Shown piece by piece: positions 1 through 8,407 of a stretch of 64,000 nt of DNA. The DNA comes from Viridibacterium silvisoli (GTDB lineage Bacteria > Pseudomonadota > Gammaproteobacteria > Burkholderiales > Rhodocyclaceae): positions 186,001-250,000 of the forward strand of contig NZ_JAYXHS010000002.1 in NCBI RefSeq assembly GCF_036017035.1, given 5' to 3'. How positions within the stretch are numbered: the stretch's first letter is position 1; every line of letters begins with the position of its first letter. The translations under genes were made by a program, and so were the position numbers. The notes below the pieces were generated by a model that saw only the letters and a list, made by a program, of their open reading frames with translations, had not been told where the DNA came from and ran no database searches.

Positions 1-433
1 CCGGGTTCAGATTGATGGCAACGAAGCCATAGTCATTCATGCACTTCTCAAGCTCGGCGATGCAGGTCTTCGGATCAACGCCCGGCGATTGCGGCAGCAT
101 GGCTGCGCCAATGAAGTTGTCCGGGAAGAGTTGCGCTACGCGATGGCACAACTCGTTGCAAACCGCAGCCCAGGTGGATGACACCTGGAAGTCGCCGATG
201 TGGTGCGCCATGAAGCTCGCGCGTGGCGAGAAGATCGTCAGGTCCGAACCGCGTTCGCGCATCAGGCGCAGCTGGTTGACTTCGATGGACTCGCGCAGCT
301 CGTCGTCCGATATCTTCAGCTCGCGAACGGACGGCGTCAGCGCCGGGTCCTTGATGCCGGCGATCTGGCGGTTGCGCCATTCCTCCAGCGCCTTCGGTGC
401 GGTCGTGTAGTGGCCGTGGCAATCAATGATCAT
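1..433 (-). CDS. ligJ: 4-oxalomesaconate hydratase (partial, runs off window)
   Basis: The N-terminal 144 residues of an amidohydrolase-superfamily protein; the rest lies beyond the left edge. It opens with MIIDCHGHYTT, the metal-binding HxH strand of the family, and continues with stretches (ERGSDLTIFSPRASFMAHH, FQVSSTWAAVCNELCHRVA, MLPQSPGVDP) that I recognise from LigJ of Sphingobium. LigJ hydrates 4-oxalomesaconate to 4-carboxy-4-hydroxy-2-oxoadipate in protocatechuate 4,5-cleavage and gallate catabolism, in the cytoplasm. The ATG has a good AAGGAGC ribosome site about 9 nt upstream and starts 11 nt after the preceding gene, so the two form an operon. Family assignment is strong; GalB-type isofunctional enzymes belong to another family. 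Confidence 0.82.
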   Translation of the reverse strand, partial: MIIDCHGHYTTAPKALEEWRNRQIAGIKDPALTPSVRELKISDDELRESIEVNQLRLMRERGSDLTIFSPRASFMAHHIGDFQVSSTWAAVCNELCHRVAQLFPDNFIGAAMLPQSPGVDPKTCIAELEKCMNDYGFVAINLNP

Positions 434-444
434 CCAATGCTCCT

Positions 445-1146
445 TCAGTTTTCTCGCACGGGCGACATGCCATGCCGATGCACTATCTCTGCTGCATCCG
501 TCGAGTGCATGAAAGTCAGGAACTCCCTCACTTCGCTCAGATGCTCCGCTGCCGTTCCGATGGCTGTCGAAAACGTCGAAACGATTTCGCAGCCCTTCGG
601 CAACAAACCGAGCACACGCACGCCCGGCACATTCGTCAATTCGCTCAGCTGCTGAAAGCCCATATCAACACGGCCATCAGCAACCAGATTTGCAACCGAG
701 ATGCCGGCCGGTGCCTGCACCAGTCGCTCGCGCATCTCTTCCAGAATTCCCCAGCGTTCGAAGAGCAGCAGCAGGGCTGAGCCGCTGGGGCCGGTCGAAT
801 AGCCCACTTTGTGCGCCAGCACTGCACGGCGCAAAGCCGACTCGCTATCCGCCGCCACGTACGCAGCGTCTTCGCGCATCGCGATCGCCACGCTGGAATG
901 CACCCAGTCTTCGCCGCTGCCGGCCACCACATGTCTTGATGCTGCGAGCTTGTCGATCGCATCGCGTGCCAGTACCACCACATCGAAGTGCTCGCCGGCC
1001 TGCATCCGCTTCACTGCATCGACACCGCCGACCGAGGTGAAACCCACCTCGATCGCGCTGAGTTCCGAGAACGCTTGCGTCAGATCGGCGAGCAGCAAGC
1101 GTGTTGCCATCGATGAGACGCCGGACACTTTTACGCTGTCTTGCAT
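445..1146 (-). CDS. ModA-like substrate-binding-fold protein lacking a signal peptide
   Basis: A 233-residue protein resembling the periplasmic binding fold of molybdate-type (ModA/SBP_bac_11) proteins: SGPSGSALLLLFERWGI and VANLVADGRVDMGFQQLSEL fit the hinge and second lobe, as does the end GVRVLGLLPKGCE. The N-terminus (MQDSVKVSGVSSMATRLLLADL) is not a signal peptide: it goes straight into the first beta strand. It is therefore probably cytoplasmic. It is the first gene of the ligJ operon, and no molybdate permease or ATPase accompanies it. A role in aromatic-acid catabolism, as an enzyme (for example a tautomerase) or ligand sensor, is only inferred from context. Confidence 0.7.
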   Translation of the reverse strand: MQDSVKVSGVSSMATRLLLADLTQAFSELSAIEVGFTSVGGVDAVKRMQAGEHFDVVVLARDAIDKLAASRHVVAGSGEDWVHSSVAIAMREDAAYVAADSESALRRAVLAHKVGYSTGPSGSALLLLFERWGILEEMRERLVQAPAGISVANLVADGRVDMGFQQLSELTNVPGVRVLGLLPKGCEIVSTFSTAIGTAAEHLSEVREFLTFMHSTDAAEIVHRHGMSPVREN

Positions 1147-1195
1147 ACGAACCTCTCAGGGAAACATCGCCGCCAAACTGGCCGGTCATGTGCCA

Positions 1196-1210
1196 AATGC
1201 GTGGCGCATT
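1196..1210. promoter_or_regulatory. Palindrome AATGCG-N3-CGCATT, candidate LysR operator
   Basis: A perfect 6+6 bp inverted repeat with a 3-nt centre lies in the 216-bp divergent gap between the ModA-like/ligJ operon and the LysR gene. Its position 50 bp above the ATG of the leftward operon and its symmetry suit a LysR-family site, but no binding data can be read from sequence. Confidence 0.35.
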
Positions 1211-1362
1211 GTGCGAGTCCGCCAGATGTACCGAAAGCAGGGGAGCTGACTAGCTGCTAGAACAAAATGGTATAACTGAGGGCGAGGTATGCAGGAAAAC
1301 CCGTATCGGGCTTCCGCCTTAAGATGAGGCGAAGAAAGCCGCGAACGCAGCACGGACGCCAC

Positions 1363-2283
1363 ATGGACCTGAAACAACTCGAATACTTCGTACGCGTCGC
1401 CGAGCTCGGCAGCTTCACGCGCGCTGCCCAGGCACTGGACATCGCCCAGCCAGCCCTGAGCCGCCAGGTGCGTCTCTTGGAAGTGGAATTGCGCCAGACC
1501 CTGCTGACGCGCAACGGTCGCGGCGCCACGACCACTGAAGCGGGCAAGCTGCTGCTCGAACACGGCCGCGGCATCCTGCACCAGGTCGCCCGCGCGCGCG
1601 ACGAACTCGCCCTCATGCGCGGCGCACTCGCAGGGCACGTTTCGCTCGGCCTGCCACCCAGCGTCTCGCGCCTCCTCGCCGTACCGCTGACGCGCGCTTT
1701 CCGGCAACAGATGCCCGAAGCGCGCCTCTCCATCTCCGAAGCCCTGTCCGTCGCTATGCAGACCAGCCTGCTGACCGGCCACCTCGACATCGCCGTGCTC
1801 TACGAGCCCGCGCCATCGCCCGGCCTCGAACTCACGCCGCTGACCAGTGAAGAACTCATGCTCGTGCAGATCCGCCCGCCCGGCCTGCAGGAAGACCCGC
1901 CGCCACCACCTATCCCGCTCGCGGAGCTTGTCGCACTGCCGCTCGTGATCCCGAGCCGGCCGAATGCCATCCGCATGCTTGTTGAATCCGAAATGGCCGC
2001 CATCGGCAGCCGCCCGAACATCGAACTGGAAATAGACGGCGTCTCTGCCATCCTCGACCTCGTTGCTGACGGCGCCGGCTGCGCCATCCTCTCTCGCCAC
2101 GCCGTCGCGCGCTCGACTAGACCCTCGGCTTACACGCTGCGCTCGATCAGCACGCGCAATGACACGCCGCTAATGATCAAGCTATGTACGGCATGCAGCG
2201 CCTTGCGGCCAGCGACGCGAACGCAGCGGGCGACGCTGGAGTTGATTCGGGTGACGATGCAGGAGGTGTTGCAGTTGGCGTGA
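1363..2283 (+). CDS. LysR-family transcriptional regulator
   Basis: A 306-residue LysR-type regulator. The N-terminal winged helix-turn-helix is intact (MDLKQLEYFVRVAELGSF, then AAQALDIAQPALSRQVRLLE), followed by a co-inducer-binding domain from about residue 90. The start is the ATG of MDLKQL, the normal first residue of the family; an ATG 13 codons upstream would add an atypical basic leader. It is divergent from the ModA-like/ligJ operon and most simply controls it, with an intermediate of protocatechuate or gallate breakdown as possible inducer (inference). A proline run (PPPPPIP, near residue 175) in the effector domain is unusual. It resembles Nac/CbbR-type members only in general layout. 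Confidence 0.9.
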   Translation: MDLKQLEYFVRVAELGSFTRAAQALDIAQPALSRQVRLLEVELRQTLLTRNGRGATTTEAGKLLLEHGRGILHQVARARDELALMRGALAGHVSLGLPPSVSRLLAVPLTRAFRQQMPEARLSISEALSVAMQTSLLTGHLDIAVLYEPAPSPGLELTPLTSEELMLVQIRPPGLQEDPPPPPIPLAELVALPLVIPSRPNAIRMLVESEMAAIGSRPNIELEIDGVSAILDLVADGAGCAILSRHAVARSTRPSAYTLRSISTRNDTPLMIKLCTACSALRPATRTQRATLELIRVTMQEVLQLA

Positions 2284-2409
2284 GTTTGCGAGAGATTGCG
2301 TGGCACCGTATTAGTTGTTTGATGAATTGCGCAATGGGCAGCATTCGGCACATCCATAAGCCCCTGAGCTTTTTCCGCAGCTGCCCCTTATTTCCGAGTT
2401 AGGTCCGAA

Positions 2410-3009
2410 ATGAATGATTTTCCGGTTCAGTCACTCACTGCGATAGCTTCGCTTGCCGCCGCACTGATAACTGCTGCTATTTCCTTCGTCAGCCTTACGC
2501 TTACGAAGGAGCAGAAGACATCCGAGTTTCGACAAGCCTGGATTGACGGACTTAGAGAAGAACTCGCCAGCTTTCTAGCGGCCGCAAGAGCGTTCGCCAG
2601 AGCGGCGGAAATATTGAACACCTATGGGCCCGACTACAAAGACAAGACCGCGCTCCGAATCAGCGATGACAAGATAGGGGAACTCCGGTATCAAGCTGCG
2701 GAATCATTTTGCAAGATTCAGCTACGCTTAAATCCTGGAGAGGCAGAGCATCAAGAACTGCTTCGCCTACTGCGTCGCGTTATTAACGAGCAGAACGCGA
2801 TGCTCTCCAATAAAGCGGGAGTCGAAGGGACCATGATGGCCCTTGAGACGGCAAGCGATTACGCCCAGCCTGTTTTGAAGAATGAGTGGAATCGGGTAAA
2901 GAAAGGCGAGCTTCCGTTTCGCATAGCCCGAAATTGGGTGGCCCCGTTGATACTGGTGCTCTCTCTCATGTTTATCGCTTGGGTGTTGCTTGGCAAGTTC
3001 AAGCCATAA
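2410..3009 (+). CDS. Hypothetical membrane protein with a helix at each end
   Basis: I do not recognise this 199-residue protein. It has a hydrophobic segment near residues 9-30 and a second near 172-194, with a charged, mostly helical central part of about 140 residues between them (QAWIDGLREELASFLAAARA is amphipathic). Both ends would anchor the protein in the inner membrane, leaving the middle on one side. It is a lone rightward gene between a LysR gene and a convergent monooxygenase gene, and its base composition is visibly more AT-rich than its neighbours, which is compatible with acquisition. No function is proposed. Confidence 0.75.
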   Translation: MNDFPVQSLTAIASLAAALITAAISFVSLTLTKEQKTSEFRQAWIDGLREELASFLAAARAFARAAEILNTYGPDYKDKTALRISDDKIGELRYQAAESFCKIQLRLNPGEAEHQELLRLLRRVINEQNAMLSNKAGVEGTMMALETASDYAQPVLKNEWNRVKKGELPFRIARNWVAPLILVLSLMFIAWVLLGKFKP

Positions 3010-3073
3010 CAAGTATGCGAATGGGCGCTCAGCGCAGCGCAAACGGTATTCGCTGCGCTGAGCGATTCCTCGA

Positions 3074-4417
3074 TTAAGCCAGTGCGGTTTCGCGCGACGC
3101 CTCTTCAGCCTCGCTATACCGATTCGCCGGAACCGGCAGTCCCAGGTTTGCACGCAAGGTTTCCCCATCGTACTCACTGCGCACTACGCCGCGTTCGCGC
3201 AGGATCGGCAGCACCTTGTTCACGAAGGCGTCGAAGTTGGTTGGCGAGGAGATGCGGAAGTTGAAGCCATCCACGGCACCGCCCTTGTACCAGCGTTCGA
3301 TTTCGTTGGCGATGGTGAGCGGTGAGCCCACGAAAGGAGAAGGGCGTGCGGCGAAGCGCCAGGCGGTTTCGCGCAGGGTGAGTTTTTCTGCAGCGGCGAT
3401 GCGCTTGATGCGATCTGCCGAGCCGCGGTAGCCGTTCGAGCCGAGGTTGCCGACATCGGGAAAGGGCGCGTCGAGATCGTATTGCGAGAAGTCGTGGTAG
3501 TTGAACGGGCGACCGAGCTGCACGAGGGCCTTCTTCAGATCGAGCTTGCCGAACTCTGCATCGGCGATGGCCTGTGCTTCTTCGTCGGTGTCGGCGATGA
3601 CGGGTACGAGGCCGGGGAAGATCAGGATGTGATCCGGATTGCGGCCGGCAGCAGCGGTGCGCTGCTTGATGTCGTCATAGAAGGCCTTGGCTTCTTCGAA
3701 GTTTTCCTGATTGGTGTAGATGCCTTCCGCAACCTTGGCGGCGAGGTCGCGGCCGGTGTCGGAATCGCCTGCCTGGAAGATGACGGGCTGGCCCTGACGC
3801 GAGCGCGAGATGTTGAGCGGGCCGGTGACGGAGAAGAACTCGCCCTTGTGGTTGAGCGCGTGCAGCTTGCTCTTGTCGAGGAACACGCCGCGTTCCTTGT
3901 CGCGCGGGAAGGCGTCGTCTTCATACGAATCCCACAGGCCTTGCACGACCTTCACGTGCTCCAGCGCGCGGGCATAACGCACTTCGTGATCGATGTGCTC
4001 TTCGCGACCGTAGTTGCCGGCCGCGCCTTCGAGACCGGTGGTCACCACGTTCCAGCCTGCACGGCCATTGCTGATCAGATCGAGCGAGCCGAACTGGCGC
4101 GCGACGTTGTAGGGCTCGTTGTAGGAAGTGGTAAGCGTTGCGACGAGGCCGATCTTCGAGGTGGCACCGGCGACGGCCGACAGCAGGGTCAACGGCTCGA
4201 GGCGGTTGAGGAAGTGTGGCGCGGTGTCGGGCGTAATGTAGGGGCTGTCGACGATGAAGACGAGGTCGAACTTCGCGGCCTCAGCCTTGCGCGCATTCTC
4301 GCGATACCAGTCGATGTTGACGCTGGCGTCGCCGGGCAGGTCGGGGTGGCGCCATGCGTTCTGCGTAGTGCCGACGCCGCTGAGAATTGCACCGAGTCTG
4401 AGATATTTCTTGGCCAT
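3074..4417 (-). CDS. FMN-dependent monooxygenase, NtaA/SnaA/DszA family
   Basis: A 447-residue member of the bacterial luciferase-like superfamily, NtaA/SnaA/DszA branch, which uses reduced FMN from a separate reductase to oxidise compounds such as nitrilotriacetate or dibenzothiophene sulfone. Visible family blocks: LRLGAILSGVGTTQNAWRHP at the start, SNGRAGWNVVTTGLEGAAGN and YARALEHVKVVQGLWDSYED in the first half, GQPVIFQAGDSDTGRDLAA in the middle, and IERWYKGGAVDGFNF near the end. The ATG of MAKKYL is chosen because the family begins there; an upstream ATG would add 38 atypical residues. It is monocistronic here. Given the sulfur genes 8 kb away, a sulfone or thioether substrate is plausible but unproven. 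Confidence 0.85.
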   Translation of the reverse strand: MAKKYLRLGAILSGVGTTQNAWRHPDLPGDASVNIDWYRENARKAEAAKFDLVFIVDSPYITPDTAPHFLNRLEPLTLLSAVAGATSKIGLVATLTTSYNEPYNVARQFGSLDLISNGRAGWNVVTTGLEGAAGNYGREEHIDHEVRYARALEHVKVVQGLWDSYEDDAFPRDKERGVFLDKSKLHALNHKGEFFSVTGPLNISRSRQGQPVIFQAGDSDTGRDLAAKVAEGIYTNQENFEEAKAFYDDIKQRTAAAGRNPDHILIFPGLVPVIADTDEEAQAIADAEFGKLDLKKALVQLGRPFNYHDFSQYDLDAPFPDVGNLGSNGYRGSADRIKRIAAAEKLTLRETAWRFAARPSPFVGSPLTIANEIERWYKGGAVDGFNFRISSPTNFDAFVNKVLPILRERGVVRSEYDGETLRANLGLPVPANRYSEAEEASRETALA

Positions 4418-4625
4418 GATGTGCTCGCAATCGAAGAGGTGGGTGATTGTCGTGATGCCAGTGCCGCGTGTGCAGCTGACAGTCTGGAGGCGCTGGCGTG
4501 TGCTGTGACACCGCGTGCCGCTCCGTTGCAAGCAATTCTAGGGACGCGTTCCGGTGCTATCCAATATTTGTTTATTGCATGTTAATGAATTGTCTTCATA
4601 AACAAAACGCATGATATGTCTGGCA

Positions 4626-5264
4626 TCAAGGCGCGGGTGTGGATTGCAGGCCTGCCTCGTTGCCGGGCTTGCCGGCAGGTATCAGATCGTAGAAGCCCGA
4701 GATGCGTAGCTTGACCGTGATCGGATGGTCGGACTGGTTCTGCAGGAACCAGCCGTGGATGCCGTCGAAGGGCGCGCGCAGCGAGCCGTTGGCCTGTAGT
4801 CCCGTGGCCTGGCGATAAGTGGCGACCACGAGGTTCTTCGATGATGTCGTGGCTGGCGCCGGGACATGGCCGTGAAAGTCGTAGTAGAACTCCTCGGCGT
4901 TATCGAGGCCGACGACCTGCCAGCTATAGATCAGGTCGGCGCCTTTCTTCAGGTGCACCTTGTATTCGAGTTCGTCGCGATGGGCGTTGTCGCCGCCTGC
5001 GGCGAGTGGAATGCTCAGCGTGTCGCTGCGGAAAGGCGTTGCGTACTCGTTTGCCTGGCCAGCTTGTGCGGCGTTGTTGGCGACAGATGCGGCGGGCTTG
5101 GCGGACAGGCGCGACAGTCCGCTCCATTGGCCGAAGCCGAGCGGGTCGCGATCGAACTCGGCTGGCAATACCACGCCCGCCAAAATGAGCCCGCCGGCTG
5201 CGAGTGCAACGACTGCAAGCGTAAGTACACGATGACGTGGCAGGGTGGGAGATGGGTATGTCAT
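4626..5264 (-). CDS. Membrane-anchored exported protein of unknown function
   Basis: A 212-residue protein with a short cytoplasmic start, one transmembrane helix at about residues 13-34 (VLTLAVVALAAGGLILAGVV) and an extracytoplasmic domain with a beta-rich C-terminal half (VHLKKGADLIYSWQV, FYYDFHGHVPAP, FDGIHGWFLQNQSDHPI). Similar proteins are labelled only as transmembrane anchor proteins. It is the last gene of the eight-gene leftward operon; its ATG follows the stop of the HupE/UreJ-like gene after one base, indicating translational coupling. The HGH and HGW motifs in the exported part could bind metal (inference). Confidence 0.7.
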   Translation of the reverse strand: MTYPSPTLPRHRVLTLAVVALAAGGLILAGVVLPAEFDRDPLGFGQWSGLSRLSAKPAASVANNAAQAGQANEYATPFRSDTLSIPLAAGGDNAHRDELEYKVHLKKGADLIYSWQVVGLDNAEEFYYDFHGHVPAPATTSSKNLVVATYRQATGLQANGSLRAPFDGIHGWFLQNQSDHPITVKLRISGFYDLIPAGKPGNEAGLQSTPAP

Positions 5265-5265
5265 G

Positions 5266-5958
5266 TCAGATCCGGAGCTGTGTTGCGGCGGTGAGCTGGT
5301 AGCCGAGTAGCACGACACCGGCCGTCAGCACGAGCGTATTCGTGGCGATGGCCGAGCCGCTGAAGCTTGTGCGTTGACGCCATAGCGCGAATACGCCGAG
5401 CAAGGCGATGAGGGCGAGCAGTTGCCCGAGCTCCACGCCGACATTGAAGGCCAGCAGGTTCGGCAACAGGCCCTGCGCAGACGGTTGCAGCGATTGCAGG
5501 CTGGTGGCGAGGCCGAGGCCGTGAATTAGCCCGAAGGCCGGGATGACGATGCGGTTGTCCGGTTGCCAGCCAAAGGCACGGAAGCCGCCGAGATTGTCGA
5601 GCGCCTTCCAGATGACCGAGAGTGCGATGAAGGCGTCGACGACGTGTGCGTTGAATTGCCAGTGTAGGTACACGCCGAGCAGTAGCGTCAGCGAATGGCC
5701 TAGCGAGAACAGCGTGACGTAGAGCAGGACCTGGCGGGCACTGAACACGAAGAACAGCACGGCGAAGATGAATAGCAGGTGGTCGTACCCGGTCAGCATA
5801 TGGCGCGCGCCGAGGTAGGCGTAAGGCAGGGGATCGAAGCCGGCCGTGCTGGCGACGAAGCCTGCGTCGCGCGAGGCGAAGCCGTGGGCCGATGCGGCGC
5901 TGGATAACACGCACGCGGTAATGATCGCCACCAGCGCGCGCCACGCGTGTTTCGTCAT
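5266..5958 (-). CDS. HupE/UreJ-like membrane protein (short form)
   Basis: A 230-residue integral membrane protein. After a signal peptide (MTKHAWRALVAIITACVLSS, cleavage predicted after ASA) the mature chain would begin His-Gly-Phe. The HupE/UreJ pattern is present: HMLTGYDHLLFI (HxxxGxDH), FSLGHSLTLL, FGLIHGLGLATSL and FNVGVELGQL, spread over about six helices. HupE and UreJ proteins are linked to nickel permeation for hydrogenase or urease, but no such enzyme is encoded here, so substrate is open. The start is the ATG overlapping the previous stop (TGATG). A longer reading adds 37 residues without family support. Confidence 0.82.
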   Translation of the reverse strand: MTKHAWRALVAIITACVLSSAASAHGFASRDAGFVASTAGFDPLPYAYLGARHMLTGYDHLLFIFAVLFFVFSARQVLLYVTLFSLGHSLTLLLGVYLHWQFNAHVVDAFIALSVIWKALDNLGGFRAFGWQPDNRIVIPAFGLIHGLGLATSLQSLQPSAQGLLPNLLAFNVGVELGQLLALIALLGVFALWRQRTSFSGSAIATNTLVLTAGVVLLGYQLTAATQLRI

Positions 5959-6452
5959 CAGAACACGAAGCCGATCCAGCGGCCCGCGGCGACGATGCCG
6001 ACCCAGAACACCAGCGAGAAACTGCCAGCCCAGCGCGCACCTGCGGGCGGTTTCGGCGCGGTATCCCACTCTGCGACGTCACGATAGGTGCGCAGGTGGA
6101 ACCACAGCATGTTGATGCCGGCCGCGATCAGCAGCGCGATCTTTATGCGGAACGGGATGTTGCTGTAGTACTGCACGGCCTTCGACGAGAACAGCAGGGC
6201 GCCGCTGATGATGGCCACGGCGAATGCCAGCCAGGTCCATGGCAGGACTTCGCGCGCAATGCTGCTCACGGCGCGTCGCACGGATGCCCAGCCGAGCAGG
6301 CGCAGATCGACAATGGCGATGCTGCCGACGACGAGCGAGAGTGCCAGCACGTGGATAGTTTCGATGGTGGGGAACAGCCACACGGATTCGCCGATGGCAG
6401 TGGCAAAAGCCGTGTCCTGGAGTTGCTGCAGCAGTTCGGTAGGGAAGCTCAT
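5958..6452 (-). CDS. DUF6644-like four-helix membrane protein
   Basis: A 164-residue inner-membrane protein with four hydrophobic helices (about residues 23-45, 65-88, 96-115, 138-160). Family-type stretches are IETIHVLALSLVVGSIAIVD, LRLLGWA, LPWTWLAFAVAIISGALLF and WVGIVAAGRWIGFVF. I believe this is the family called DUF6644; function unknown. It is a clear paralogue of the next gene upstream, sharing the same order of blocks, so the pair arose by duplication and may form a heterodimer. It starts 13 nt behind that gene and overlaps the HupE-like start by one base. Confidence 0.75.
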   Translation of the reverse strand: MSFPTELLQQLQDTAFATAIGESVWLFPTIETIHVLALSLVVGSIAIVDLRLLGWASVRRAVSSIAREVLPWTWLAFAVAIISGALLFSSKAVQYYSNIPFRIKIALLIAAGINMLWFHLRTYRDVAEWDTAPKPPAGARWAGSFSLVFWVGIVAAGRWIGFVF

Positions 6453-6465
6453 GGTCAGTGCCTCA

Positions 6466-6999
6466 TCAGAGATCGAGGAAGTAGGCGATCCAGCGGCCGG
6501 CAACGACGATGCCAACCCACAGCAGTAGCGAACTCGCGCCGACCAGCTTGGCGCTGAAGGTTGTCGGGATGGCAGCTGCATCGCCTGGAGCCTGGCGTTC
6601 CCAGCCCGCCGGATTGCGGTTCAGCCGGTACTGCACGACACCGGTGAGCAGCAGCACGAGCAACAGCAGGAACAGCTTGGCGAAGAAGATGGGGTTGGTC
6701 AGCTCGCGCGCCGGCTCGGCGATGATGAGGATCAGCCCGGTGAGCGCGAGCCCCGGCACAGCCCACCACACCCAGGGCAGGAATCGTCGTGCGACATCCG
6801 CAACGGGTTGGCTGCGCGCGGCGAAGCCGAGCAAGCGCGCATTGAGCAAGGCGACTGATGCGATGAGGGCAGCGATCAACAGGATGTGCAGCGTCTGCAC
6901 CGAAGGCACGACCCAGGCCGCGCTCTGGATGCCGACGCTCAGCGGCGTGGTCGACAGCCAGTCGGAGAAATGCTGGAGGGATTGGATGGGTTGGGGCAT
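6466..6999 (-). CDS. DUF6644-like membrane protein (paralogue)
   Basis: A 177-residue protein with four predicted helices, parallel to its downstream paralogue: VQTLHILLIAALIASVALLN, ARLLGFAA, LPWVWWAVPGLALTGLILII, and WVGIVVAGRWIAYFLDL. The histidine in the TLHIL block and the terminal AGRWI are shared by both copies, so they are the best candidates for functional residues. The ATG of MPQPIQ follows a GGAGAAAAT stretch that can serve as ribosome site. The 193 bp before it hold a long palindrome, so this downstream half of the operon could be transcribed separately. Confidence 0.75.
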   Translation of the reverse strand: MPQPIQSLQHFSDWLSTTPLSVGIQSAAWVVPSVQTLHILLIAALIASVALLNARLLGFAARSQPVADVARRFLPWVWWAVPGLALTGLILIIAEPARELTNPIFFAKLFLLLLVLLLTGVVQYRLNRNPAGWERQAPGDAAAIPTTFSAKLVGASSLLLWVGIVVAGRWIAYFLDL

Positions 7000-7057
7000 T
7001 CATTTTCTCCTTTTCAGGCGAACAGGTCAGAAGCTGCGCATGGCCTCAAAAAATGTC

Positions 7058-7128
7058 CGTCATCCCGGCGAAGGCCGGGATCCAGTACCGGACGTGCAAT
7101 CCGGATCCCGGCCTTCGCCGGGATGACG
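7058..7128. repeat. REP-like inverted repeat, 26-bp perfect arms
   Basis: Two perfect 26-bp arms (core CGTCATCCCGGCGAAGG) surround a 19-nt loop. The same core with small changes forms a second pair near 12.1 kb, so this is a dispersed extragenic palindrome of the REP type rather than a gene-specific terminator. It sits in the only sizeable gap within the HupE/DUF operon and could stabilise or attenuate the mRNA there. Confidence 0.8.
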
Positions 7129-7192
7129 AGCTTGTGAGGCATGTGCCGCGTTTGTGGCGCCTGTGCGCGCTTCCTGAATCGTGAACAGGCCC

Positions 7193-8407
7193 TCAGGCAT
7201 ACACGCGGGTAATGATCCAGAAGGTGCCGAGCCCGACCAATGCCGATGACAGCACGTCGGTCACAAGCGCTCGTGGCAGCGCCAGGCGGGCACGCACCAG
7301 CAGTGTCGTGAGGCCGAGCATCAGGGCGACGATGATCAACTGGCCGGACTCCACGCCAAGGTTGAAGCCGACAAGTAACTCCGCGAGGCGACCACTCGGC
7401 AGCTTCATCTCGATCAGGTCGGTGGCGAAGGCGAAGCCGTGGATGAGGCCGAAGACCAGCGTGACGACGAGGCGTATCCATGCCGCGTCCTGCACTTGGT
7501 TCGACAGCAGCAGGTAGCTCGCTGCGAAGATTGCTGCGCCGATGAGCAGCGGTGCGGGCAGCAGGCCGAAGCCGGCGAACTTGAGCACGGCCAGCAGCAG
7601 GAGCGAGCCGAATGCGGCGATGGCAACGATGCGTGGCTTGCCCGATGCGGCGATGATGTTCTCTGCCCCGATCAGGCCGATGGTCAGTGCGATCAATACG
7701 TCGATGAACTCTGCATGTGGGCGGAACACGCCGGTGACGGCGAGCGCCAGCGTCGCACTGTGGCCCAGCGTGAAGCCGGTAATGACGAATGCAAGATCGC
7801 GCAGCTTGCGCGAGATCAGCACCAGCCCGAGCAGGAAGGCGATGTGATCCGGCCCGGTGAGGATGTGCAGGACCCCTTGCCAGATGTACTGGAAGAAGCT
7901 CGCGTTCTGCAGTGTGCTGGCGCTGCCTTCGCCGCCGATGGCGATGTCGCGATGATCATTGCTGATCAGCTGTTCGACGAAGCCAGCATCGCCATTGCGG
8001 ATGCGCGCGTAGGTCACGTGAGACGGCACGAGATCGAAGAAAGCGGAGGAGTGCAGGGTGATGTCCGCTTCTTTGTTTCCTTCGTTACTCTCGCAGTTGA
8101 AGGCCAGCTCGAAGCGGCGGAAGCCCTTGCTTGCTGCAATCGCGCGTGGTGCCTTGCTCACCGTGCAAGCATGCTCGCCTGCGGTAGCCGACACGTGCTC
8201 GGCGAGGTAGCTGGCGACGCGCGCATCGGACGGCACGCCGCCCTCGCCGAGGCGTGCGGCTTCCACATCGGGTAGGGTGAAGCTCGCGCTGACGCTGTGC
8301 CCGTTGATTTCCCAGACCGAATAGCTCTCGCTGCGGGTGTGCGCGGACGCCGTTGCGCCGAGCAGCGCCAGGCCGAGTATCAGCGCAATGCGTACCAGGG
8401 TGCTCAT
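7193..8407 (-). CDS. HupE/UreJ-like membrane protein with exported N-terminal domain
   Basis: A 404-residue protein. The signal peptide ends ATASA and the mature chain would begin His-Thr. An extracytoplasmic domain of about 140 residues with two cysteines (in EHACTVSK and FNCESNEG) is followed by about seven helices with the HupE/UreJ signatures GVLHILTGPDHIAFLLG, FTLGHSATLALAV, FGLIHGFAFATDL and FNLGVESGQLI. The short HupE-like protein of the same operon lacks this exported domain. Start overlaps the stop of the parvulin gene by four bases (ATGA). Metal or small-ligand transport is the family expectation; the substrate is unknown. Confidence 0.85.
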   Translation of the reverse strand: MSTLVRIALILGLALLGATASAHTRSESYSVWEINGHSVSASFTLPDVEAARLGEGGVPSDARVASYLAEHVSATAGEHACTVSKAPRAIAASKGFRRFELAFNCESNEGNKEADITLHSSAFFDLVPSHVTYARIRNGDAGFVEQLISNDHRDIAIGGEGSASTLQNASFFQYIWQGVLHILTGPDHIAFLLGLVLISRKLRDLAFVITGFTLGHSATLALAVTGVFRPHAEFIDVLIALTIGLIGAENIIAASGKPRIVAIAAFGSLLLLAVLKFAGFGLLPAPLLIGAAIFAASYLLLSNQVQDAAWIRLVVTLVFGLIHGFAFATDLIEMKLPSGRLAELLVGFNLGVESGQLIIVALMLGLTTLLVRARLALPRALVTDVLSSALVGLGTFWIITRVYA

